This document shows positions 25,761 through 36,800 of a stretch of 64,000 nucleotides of DNA, in pieces. The number at the start of each line of letters is the position of its first letter. Position 1 is the stretch's first letter. A model generated the notes under the pieces. That model was given only the letters and a program-made list of their open reading frames with translations. It had not been told where the DNA came from and made no database searches. The translations under genes and the position numbers were made by a program. The stretch is from Breviolum minutum Mf 1.05b.01 (lineage: Eukaryota; Sar; Dinophyceae; Suessiales; Symbiodiniaceae), in the NCBI GenBank assembly GCA_000507305.1, contig DF239658.1:111772-175771 (forward strand). Direction: 5' to 3'.

Positions 25761-26263
25761 GTATTTTTTACAATAAAGCTGCAAAATGCTGGAATTGTGA
25801 AAAAAATGGTCAACTCCATTCAACAGTTTACAGTAACATAGTTGAACATAGCTAGACACCCCTAGTGAGCAAAAATAGTTTGACATGATTTTGATGGCGT
25901 ATTTCAGGGCGTTTGACCAGTCATCCTTTTAGACCGCATTCGCATCGGTCTGCGTTGGGGCTGGATGCCTCGGACGAGAGCTGGTGACAAGGCGGGGGAA
26001 AACCCATCTATCAAAACTGCAAGCTTCAAATGATTCCTTACCGAATGATGTAAGATTCCTGACACAACATCATACAACATCTCTGTAGATTGTAGATTTT
26101 ACTGGCACGCCGGGTTTCAACACCTTTCATGGGGCATCAGGGACATGACTGCCATCTGTCATAATACCCTCCCCCTTTCGGCCACTGTTTTTGCGCTGGG
26201 GGCTTCATCACGGCGGCGGCTCCATCCTTTAAAGGCTGCCTTCATCCGTCGTTCTAGGTGCTG

Positions 26264-26292
26264 CTTGCCGCCCGCCTTCGGCGGGGGCACAT
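26264..26292 (-). terminator. GC-rich hairpin downstream of gene copy B
   Basis: On the minus strand GCCCCCGCCGAAGGCGGGCG folds as CCCGCC/GGCGGG with the same GAA loop as the hairpin beyond copy A. It sits about 200 bases beyond the stop of the second CKCGCE ORF. Confidence 0.4.
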
Positions 26293-26490
26293 CCGAAAAC
26301 CAGTCTGAGCATCAATGGGTTCTATCTAAGCCTGAGCTAGAATGATCAACCACCATGTGGCGGTGATTTTGAATTTCCATCATATGAGTGAAATGGATTT
26401 AATTGATAGATCTTCGGTTCAATAGAAGTGCGGGAAACAAAACATGAAACACACAAAATTACAAACCGCAAACTGTGCAAAATGAAAAGC

Positions 26491-27250
26491 TCAAACCATA
26501 TAAGCGGTTGTAGCATTCTCACATCCACATTTGCAACCGCTCATCTTCATCGCAGCCATTGTAGCACCCTTATCACCTTTCTTGTTTCGAGGGCGGGTCC
26601 TTTCTCTCTGTCCCAAGTCTGTCAGTGGTACAGGAGGTACAGGAGGCACAGGAGGCACAGGCACAGCTGTCGTTTCAGAGACATCTTTGGTCTTCTCAAG
26701 TGCTTCACCAAGCGATGATTGCGTGACCACCACTTCTTCCCGTTCATCTGGACGGGTCGGCACTTCTTCGGTAGGACTTGTGTTGATGGCAGCACAGGGC
26801 TGGCACTCCCATGGCCAAATCAGGAGGAAACTCATTAGAACCTGGTAGTCCAGGTTGCCACCGGAACGATGGAGCTGATTTGAGGACAAATGTCTGCAAG
26901 CTTGGCTTCATGCAATAGATTAATGACATTCCTTGAGTCAAGCCGTGGAAGTTCCAAAAGGAATGATGACCATTTGGCCAAACTTCCGTAGGATTCAGTT
27001 CAACATTCAATTTTCAATCCAGCTGAACCCAGCCGGCTCAACATGACTGGTACATGATCCAAGTTGCGCCAATCCTCCCCGAAACGGCGCCATCTCAATG
27101 CCATGGTGCATCTATTCGCGAGAAGGCTGTAGCTTCGCGCGCGCATGCCGAGTCTCCTGGTTGGTGGCCACAGGCAGTCACATCCAGAATTGCCTTCATC
27201 AATCAAGAGTTCCCATTCCTCCCTCCCCCCTCCAAAAAAAAAAAAGATGA
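26491..27250 (-). CDS. CKCGCE-tailed protein, copy B
   Basis: The last exon is open from 26889 to a stop at 26491. It encodes VLMSFLLIWPWECQPCA, an acidic stretch (TRPDEREEVVVTQSSLGEAL), a proline-valine repeat (VPVPPVPPVPPVPL), a basic patch (RERTRPRNKKGDKG) and the tail GCKCGCENATTAYMV. It parallels copy A in the order of tryptophan-rich, EALEK, basic and CKCGCE segments but differs strongly in the middle, so the duplication is old. A candidate upstream exon at 27000-27250 ends VMLSRLGSAGLKIEC and contains CTMALRWRRFGEDWRNLD; its join to the last exon is not phase-checked. Confidence 0.4.
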
Positions 27251-27878
27251 GAAGTGTGAAACCCGTGAAGCCTGAAAGATGTGAAACAACATTGACCTCG
27301 TAAATACATGGTAAAGACAACAGCTTTTTTGGAACAGCAGTGGGAATCTCCCGCCTGCGATTTCACGTCACGCCACCTGTAACAGGGAGGGATCGGATCA
27401 TCTTACCAATGCTCTCTTCTGAAAATGGCATCCTTGCAAAAAAATGATGGAATCCCGACTGTAAAGTTTGGAAACCTGATAAACCAATTATACATAATTA
27501 TACATTCTACATAAAATCAAAAAAATTATAGCAAGGTAAGGTATATAAAAATGACAAAAAATGAACCAGTGGGCATATAAAATTGATGTTGAATCGCCTC
27601 GGGCCTGTGACATAGCCGTCAAGTTATCATGTTGGATAGGACACTGCAAGGGGTGAGAAATAGATCCATAACAACGCGATGGAAACCAAGGAACAATCTA
27701 AAACCAAGGTAGTGAGTGAATGTTGGCAAGGCCTTCGAAGGGGATTCGCTTCCTGACAACCCTAGTGTAACTAGGTTTAGGCCCTACCCTTTTAAATCAA
27801 ACCGGCTGAACAAAAGTATACCAACATCTAACTCTTCCAAACCACCCATGGCAGCATTGCAACATCATAGCACATGGA

Positions 27879-30800
27879 TCATATCATGTCTCCCATGTTC
27901 CTATCCCGGGCCTCCAGGAATACGGTGCCTGTATTGCCTACAGCGGTGGCCCAGCCCACTGCTCCATCCGAACGACATTTGCACTTCAGTCGCACCAAAC
28001 CCGACCTCAGCTGACTCACTGGGGAAAAAACAAGCTTGATTGAGATGACATCTGCAATAAGTGACAAGCTCTTAGTCTGTTAGAGAATCAGATTGAAAAA
28101 CTCATTGACGTGATGAAACAGCTTGACTAAATTGACTAAATAACAGCAAGAGTTGGCACTTGCGTTTTGAGTCACACCCACTCAGAAGTGGACAAACACG
28201 GGTTTCCAGTACACCCATCAAAACTAAAGCATGCAGCGGCTGCATGGGTAGGTCCACAATCCCAAAAATAAATGTTGCATTTACCCCGTCATGCCCCAAT
28301 CACCCATATGCAGGTGGGAAAATCTCATGAGAGGTGAGAGGAGTCTGCTTTTTTGGCAGTACCACCTGGGATTTGCCAGCAACCATCAAGTAGCTTGAGT
28401 GCATACACCCCCGAAAAGTAACATGTCACCTGAAAAGGGACCATCTTAGAAGGAGATTACATCTTATCTTCCAATCATCAATTTTCAAAGGCCATTTTAG
28501 TTTCAGGGCGGGTAATCCTTTTTTGTTTCGGATCTTCACTGCAACACATTCCATCGAGACAACCCAATAGTCTTGCACACCAGGGTAGGCCTCAATCACA
28601 TCTGGCCAAAAAGAGTAGTAATCAATGTGTATCCGAATATCCTGTCACTTGGTAAAGTCATTTCCCATTTTGTGCACCATGCTGAATTGGCTTGTCCAAC
28701 TCCGCTGGGCTCCCCTCACTTTTCCTCCTTCTTGGGCCACACCCAGACGTCGACCAGCTCAGCCGTCTTGAGCTTCCGCGGGGGCGCATCCTTCCTGAGG
28801 ACTAGAAGACCCCATCCAACCGGGGGTGTAGGAGTGTGGGGAAATGGAAACCAATTCAAGTACAGTAAATTTTGGGAAGGTCTCACTTCAAAACGGCGAA
28901 AACTGTTCTTTTGCTATGAAACAAATTATATACATCGAAAGTCTTTTGAAAGTCTTTCTTCCAAGGGCGCAACTAACTACACTCAAGTTCAGAATCCTCT
29001 CTATCAATACATCACATCACAACATACTGCCAAACTGCAAGACACAATCTCCCATGCACGGCCCAACCGCCCAACCATACATTTTGATCTTGCTGCCATC
29101 CCTCAACAGGCACCCATCCATCCCCAACCTTTCTTCAACATCAATCAACATCAACAAACATCTCTACACACAGCAAGTTTTCTCAAACAACGGAACCTCA
29201 AACATTGCTCCCCAACCCCACCTATCTCGAAGAAGCTATTTTCCCTTCACTTCTTATTGACCCACTAATATCCCTATATGCAACAATATATATACATATA
29301 TACACACACGTATATACTATACACACAATGTACATATATATATATACATATGCGTGGGGGGAAGGTAAAACCATTGACACAGGCTAAGTATAGCAAAAAT
29401 CCACCTGAGGTGAACCATCCAAGGTGCAGCTGCTTTGCAGCTTCTTTGGCTTCCGCAGAGTCGAGTTCAAAGGTCTCTGTCATGATGGTCTCCTGTTGAC
29501 TTTAAAAAAAAACAAATGTTTTTACATTTGGGGGGGGGGCATGAAGTTGTGGTCAAACTTTACTGTAAGATGAGGCATACATATGTACATATGTATATAC
29601 ATGAAAATATATATATATATATACATATGCATGTTCTTTTTTCGATATAATATGTATATATATAAATCAAATGTGTCTATATATATATAATATAAATATA
29701 TAATCATATATAAACATGACATATACATGTATATAAAGATGTATATGTTGAGATGATATATCTCAGTTCCTCAGTTTAAACAATGAACTCAAGCTAACTG
29801 TGCCTTACCTCAGGTTTAAAAAAAGCAACATGCTCCAAAACTTGTCGGGTCGGTTGCCAATGTACGAATCACCAAACAACCGAAATCAGAAGACTTCACT
29901 GAGGTCACTTCCTTATATATTGGATCTACCCCCCCACCCAGGATTCCAGTCACCACCAGGATTACTACATCTTTAGTAGAGAATCCTTAGAAACCTTCAT
30001 TTGCCACTGTTCCTGTGTGAAGGGTAGATGCAACTTATGTAAATAGTTTGGTGGCCAAGGCTCTGAGGCCTGAAGTTGGAAAAATGTAACTTGGGGGTGG
30101 TGGACCTGATGCTGCTCCACCAAGGTGGGGACCTCAAAGGTACTTCAAAAGGTGTCAAAAAAGGGCTGGCTAATGGCTACCCGGCTACCCTGCTGGGAAC
30201 TAACTAATATCCTTTTTTTCAAAGGCATTTTCGAAGATGACTTTCCGGCTTTCAGGTGCGAGGAATGTATCCCTTCCCTGGGAACGTAACAACATCAACT
30301 CAGCTCCCTGAGTCCATCACTAGGTGTGGTCCATGACCGCTGAAAAATCCATGAGGGCAAAAAAAAGATGGTTTTTTCTCAAATTCCTATCAAACATCCA
30401 TGCTTTTTGTATGCCAATTTCAAATCTTATATCGATAAAAATCTATCAAACATGATTTAGTTTGATAACAAAAAATACTTGGAAGGGTTGGGGTGGATGA
30501 AGGAAAGATTTTGTCTGCAAAAAGCGGTGCCCATCTTGTCGTTCACAACTCCTTGACCACCTTGTAGACCCCAGCATAATCTTCCAAGAATTTGTTTCCA
30601 GTGTTGCCTGACCACGGGGGATATGGAGAACCTTCGAAAACCTCTTGCCTTGTTGGGGTGAGGGGCGCCAAGGACTTTGGTGTGAGTTTTTCACCGTTTT
30701 TTTTGGGAGAAGATGCAAAAACGGACGTCGCAAACATGTTAGGATTGAGTTTTGGTGAAGGTTGTAGCTGTAAGCAGGGTTTTTTGAGAAGTCAAAACAA

Positions 30801-33800
30801 AGCAAAACGGAAGGGGTTGGTATGTTCCGCCTCATTTTCCCATCCCTGCCGGCCTGCAACAGTGACCCAGCCCTCCAAGTCATCCTTGAGAGCCGCGCAC
30901 TGCACTCGCATCACTTCCCCCTGGTCGGGTGAGCCGATGAGAAATGACAAAATTTGTTTCTGGGGGATTGAAAATTTGTAAATATAGCACAAGTAGACTA
31001 CGTACTGGTTACAGGTATGTTTGCCTCTCGGATGTTACATGTCGATACTCATTGTATATGTATTACGGGTATATTTGCCTCTGCGTGTGTGTAACATATG
31101 ACATACCAGTAGTACCTCACAAGGCGCTGGCGGAAGTTTCAAGAAGAGGAAAACTATAGGAGAGATGGCTTGTTGTGAGTCACGGATGTCAGCGCAAAAA
31201 CACTGACCAACTGACTAAAAAGCTAACTGACTAATTGACTGATTGGCTAACTGATTAACTGAGTAATTGCCCAAGTGACGAACTGACTTATTGACTTACT
31301 GACTGACTGATAGACTGACTCACTGACTGACTGACTAGCCAACTGACTAATTGATCGACGGATTGATGACCTGACAACAGACTATTTTATTTACTGACTG
31401 ACTGACTGCCTGACTAACTGACTACTTAGTACTTGACTATCTGGCTAATTGACTAACTGACTAACTAAGTAACTAGCTAACTGACTAACTGACGAACTGA
31501 CTGATTGACTAACTGACTCATTGACTCACTGACTACTTGATAATTGACTCACTGACTAATTGACGAACTGACTAACTGACAAACTAGCCAACTGATCAAG
31601 TAACTGATTGATTGACTGCCTAACGTGACTAATTGACCAACTAGCTAACTGTCTAACTGACCAATTGACTAACTGACTAATTGACTCACTGACTAATTAA
31701 CGAAAAGACTAACTGACTAACTAGCTAAACTGACTAATCGACTAACTGACTATCTGATTGATGGATGAGCTGATTAACTGGCCAATCTACAAACTGACTA
31801 ATTGACTAGTTAACTGATTGATTAACTGACGAACAGACTAATTGACTATAATTGACTGACTGACTCACTGACTGACTGATTGACTGACTGACTGACTACC
31901 TGACTTCTAACTGACTAACTGATTAACTAACTAACTGACTAACCAACGGACTAAGTGACCAATTGACTTGAGTAACTGACTAACTGACTAATGCATTGAT
32001 TCATTGACTGACTAACTGGCTAATTGACTAGTTGACTGATTGATTGACTGACGAACTTGCTAACTGACTACACTCCAGTAATCAAACATAGCCTGCTTTT
32101 TGTAGCGACGTATGGCCATCCCGCTATTTTAGTCATCCCGGATGGATTTTGGGCTCAATTATGCAAATTATCCCTTAAAGGTCAACATCGGACATTTGCT
32201 ATGTTAGTGAATCTGTGATTTTAGAGACATCCCTTACGTAGCTTCGTTTTCGTATGATTTTGTGTATATGTTAGCAATGCCCAAATGCGCAAATCCAAGC
32301 TATGTTTGATTACCGGAGAGTAATTTTTAGACATCTGAACTTCAAAAAGTGCTCGGAGACCGTCAGTTTTTTAACATTTTGACTTGGACATGTGCTTCTC
32401 GCCACAGCGACGTGCAATTTTTCGACATCGGAACTTCAAAAAGTGCTCCGAGAATGTGGTGCTCTGAACATGTTCACTTCAAAGTGCACTTTTCGCCACA
32501 GCGGCGTGCAATTTTTCGACCTCGGAACTTCAAAAAGTGCTCCGACACCCTCATTTTTTTAGCATTTTCACTTCAAAATGTGCTTTTCGCCACAGCGGTG
32601 TGCAATTTTTCGACATCGGAACTTCAAAAAGTGCTCCGAGAATGTGGTGTTTTGAGCATTTTCACTTCAAAGTGTCCTTTTCGCTACAGCGGCGTGCAAT
32701 TTTTCGACATCAGAACTTCAAAAAGTGATCCGACACCGTCAGTTTTTTAGCATTTTCACTTCAAAATGTGCTTTTCGCCACAGCGGCGTGCAATTTTTGA
32801 TTTCTCCTGTGACCACATGACTCGGCACCCGCCGCTTTAACAGGCCTACTTTTCGACTGACCCGACACACAAATCATTCAAAAAACACAGCATTTCGCGA
32901 CTTCTCTAACATTTGGCGCGGATGTTTCTTCTTTCTTCTGACTTTCGCGCTATTGCATCTTCTTTTTTGCTGACTTGACTACTCTACTCTGCTTTTCAAC
33001 TGTCCATATTGTCGGAAGTTAGACTTCTAAACTTCCTTCGATAATATGACATGTTCTTTCTATCTGTTGAGTTAGATGTGTGCATCTGTGTGTCCATACC
33101 TTTGATGAGCCTCATGCAGCTCATGCAACGAGGATTCTTGCATTGGGCACTTTATGATCATACTCATCTCCGCAGCTCCACCAAAACTAAGTTGAAACTG
33201 AAAGGAAACACTGTACCCAGCAAACAGCAAATGTTTCCCATCAAACGCTGTGTATCCTCAAGCAACCCCCCCCCAAGCCTCATCTTCTGCAGGGGATTCT
33301 TGGCTCAAAATCTCCACCACTTCTCCCACCTGACAAGTGATGAGATACTAAAAATCCGGCTAACCAGTTGATATGGTAAATATCCCATCATTTACAGGGT
33401 TTTATACATCCTAGGTGGTGCAGGATTTCTTCCATCAAGTGTATTGGAGTGAAATTGTACAAATCTGATCTGATGGAGTTCGATAAACGCGTGTGATTTG
33501 TGGTGATTTGTGGATGTTGGATCCGTATTCGACGCACAGATGAGCCCGACAAATATGGCAACCCCAAACCCACTTGGTGCCTTGTGCAACTCAAGTCAAT
33601 GGCATTGGCATCCATATCTAAAATAAAAAGTGGACTCCATCAACCCACTCTATAAATGCTACATAGAGAGAGGGAGGCAGTTGTGCCATTTGCTTGTGAC
33701 GCCTGGGATGACACATCTTTCCGAACACCAGAAGCCGAACGTCCGGACCTCCAATCTGCGCTTGGACGTGCTCTTCAAGCCATTGCCCTCACTGAGCAAA

Positions 33801-36800
33801 GTCTCCTGCTTGGGAATGCAGTCATAGGAAGAACAGCATCTTTCCATGTAGATATAAAAAGATATAGGTATGAGGTATCCAGCGCAATCAAAGGATACCT
33901 ACAAAACCACTCACTACGGAAGTACCCAACCCAACCAGCCCGATGCTCAGTGCTCCTTGAGAACCTTCTTGTACACTCGGATCAAGCCCATCATACGCTC
34001 CTGCGGCACGGATTTTCCAAATCGCATCCTGTACTGTAACTCTTACCCATTTGGATACTTCCAGACATGGTCAATGGTAGAGAAATTGACGTTTTCCCTG
34101 CCCTTCGCATTTCCATTCAATGGATTTTGCAGCGAATCTGGTGGGTACCATCACTCATTTTTGAAAAAACTTCTTTTGTAGGGCACACAGCTTGGATCCA
34201 ACCCCATCGACAGGCATTCAGAAATCTTCCACATCTATCACGACTGATCATGTGTCCTGGGAGATTCCAGCGTTGGAGCATGCCAAGTGTTGGAAGAGTC
34301 GAGTCCAGTCCTGGCAAAAAAACAAAAAGCTGGCGGCAGATTTGGCCTCATGATGTGGTTTGGGAGAGGAGTTGGTTTATGGAAGACGTAGGGCTTGCTG
34401 AAGGATACTTAGGTTCAAAATGGACACATCCTTTCAAAAAAAAAACTTGACTAAAGCTCCAAAGTTCACAAATTCCACTCCTCTGGGGAAGGTTCTTTGA
34501 CTTCCTCGTCCCCTTCTTTCTTCTCTTTCTCACCTCAGAAACGTATCCATGAAGCACAGTGCATTGGACAAGGTCTATGTCTTGACCAATAGGACCAGCT
34601 GAGGTTGCCCAACATTTCTTGAAGAAATTCAGGAACCCTTTCCTCAGTTGGCTGGATTTTAGGTGGCCCTTACGGCATTTTGCAACACAACCTCAAGTGG
34701 TAGCTTTACGAAGCCCAAAACCTCAGGTGAAGTCCGCCACTTTTTTGTCGGGTGGGCTTTACTCTTACCGCGTTACCTTCAACCAAGCGTCTTCTCCACG
34801 TGTTCCTTCTTTCCGGCCATGGCCTCGTACAACGCCTCGGCCGACCTGGAAACCAAGCAAAAGTAAGCGCAGCCGGAAGTTCGTCCAAGCTTGGTTCAAG
34901 TAACTTCCCACTTTGAATCTGCTAAAGTCATGGTTTATATATATATTTTTTTTCCTTCATTCATATTACACATCCTATTTTTTTCTGGTTCCCTTTTGCA
35001 CCCGTTTTCCGCAGCAAGGTCTTTGCGGCTGTTGTCACCTCTACTGTCTCCAAAACCCTTGGGCCATTGGGATGTCCCGTGGTGTCCCCCACTTCCTTAA
35101 ACAAAAACGGCCTGTGACGAAGCTTCCCACAATGAGGTGTAATGAACCATCAATCATTTAAGGATATAATCCACCCCATCCTATGAGTCAATTCACCCAT
35201 GTTTATCCATTTTTAGTGATGCTCTTTGAGGGGTACATGCTTTCAAGCTTTGTGGAAAACCATTGCGATTATACTCATCCCCGAAGAAATCTCAAACTGG
35301 AGGCTACATGGCCATTTACCAGAAAATGGGTCTTAGCCTTAGCCCACCTTCCTCCAAAAGTGGCCTTGACTAGCTGCATGGGTATGACTTTACCAGCATA
35401 TAAATCTAGATTTCAGTCCTGGATGTTCTCTCGGTCCCCAGGTCCCACTATACACCATGTAAAAAGAAAAACGCACGCTGGCCCATACAGCCGCAACGGT
35501 TTTTCGTGCTGCCTGCAGTAAGTCTTGCGATCATAGTACTCTTGTTGTTTTGCCCGTCATTCCAGTGACGATCCAACTGCCTTTCAGTGGACATGCCTTC
35601 TTGTCCTTGGCAAGGTCATTCGACCAACTCCATGCCCTCCAGTCCCTGAAATGTTCGATCCTACGATGAACTGTTAGTCGGCCAATCCTGGCTCGTTGGA
35701 CCGGTGTGAAGACACCTTGTCACTCTGGCATGGCAGAAAATCATACAAAGTCTTTAGTCTAAATCCTCTCTATCAATCGCAGGAAGATTATTGGAACAGT
35801 AACATATGTTTAAACAAATCTTGAGGAATGAACAACCCTGCAATCTTCGTGGACTTCACTCTATCTCTTCTCCTGCGAAGCCCAATCCCACCAGCACTCA
35901 TCGTCAACTGCCTCCCCAACTTCAAATTAAAAAAGCATTCCTTCACAAGATCATCTCCTTTCGATACAACTCCAGGCCAAAAGTCTTCTATGAAAAGATG
36001 ACTTTTGGCCTGGAGTTGTATCGAAAGGAGATGATCTTGTGAAGGAATGTTTTTTAAATTTGAAGTTGGGCTGTGCGTGAAATGCTTGTGCTGGTTTCTG
36101 CTGTGTTTGCTTTAGCGATGGGCACTGTTCATACCTCACTGGATGTTGGTGCTTGAGCAAAGAGGATCTCGTCGGTTGCGCTTTCGCTTCTCTTCCTCTT
36201 GCAATTTCTGGTTCCCACCTGCTGCCGCAGCATGAAGCTGGGTACCATATTTGATTGCGCTTTGGACTTTTATTTTAGTTTTTCTTCGGCTGGTGCTGCT
36301 AGAACTGCTAGAAGTGCTCTTCTTAGGGCTAGAACTGCTCCTCTTGCGGCGTTTTCTCCTCTTGTGCCGTGGAGCTTCTCGTCCTCGATCTCCTGGGTTT
36401 TCCTCTCGATATGGACCTTGACCTCAAGATGAAACGGCATTGTCTGAGCCTCTCTGCTCTCAATGGCCTGTGACGTCTGTGACTCAACTGCAGGTGAAGG
36501 GAGCAGCATTGGAGTCGTCCTGTGACCAGTGCAGAAATAAAGGAGATCATCCCATGGCCTTTGCTCCAACATCTGAGCAGTTCTGGTGAGGGTTTTTTTT
36601 TCTTCTCGTGTGGTTCTATGTGACCTTGGAGATGCAAGCATGGAGAATCGACAGTGCTTGCCGTGGTATCACGCAACTTCCTGCCAGCCTCCATTTTTCT
36701 GTAGCACCTTCCCAAATGGATTGTCCGTGCCCCTTCTCCATCTTGGGCATTTTCAAGCACTCCTCTTAGTCCAGGACCTCGGCCTAACAGCCAATGGCAT

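Noticed and set aside
28573-29268. 231-residue + strand open frame
   Set aside because: It overlaps the phase-verified minus-strand exon 28720-28794 and loses protein-like composition beyond it, so it is a shadow frame plus intron.
32349-32750. 133-residue + strand open frame as a gene
   Set aside because: It spans the 94-bp tandem array. Repeat structure explains the open frame, and the sense is opposite to every resolved gene.
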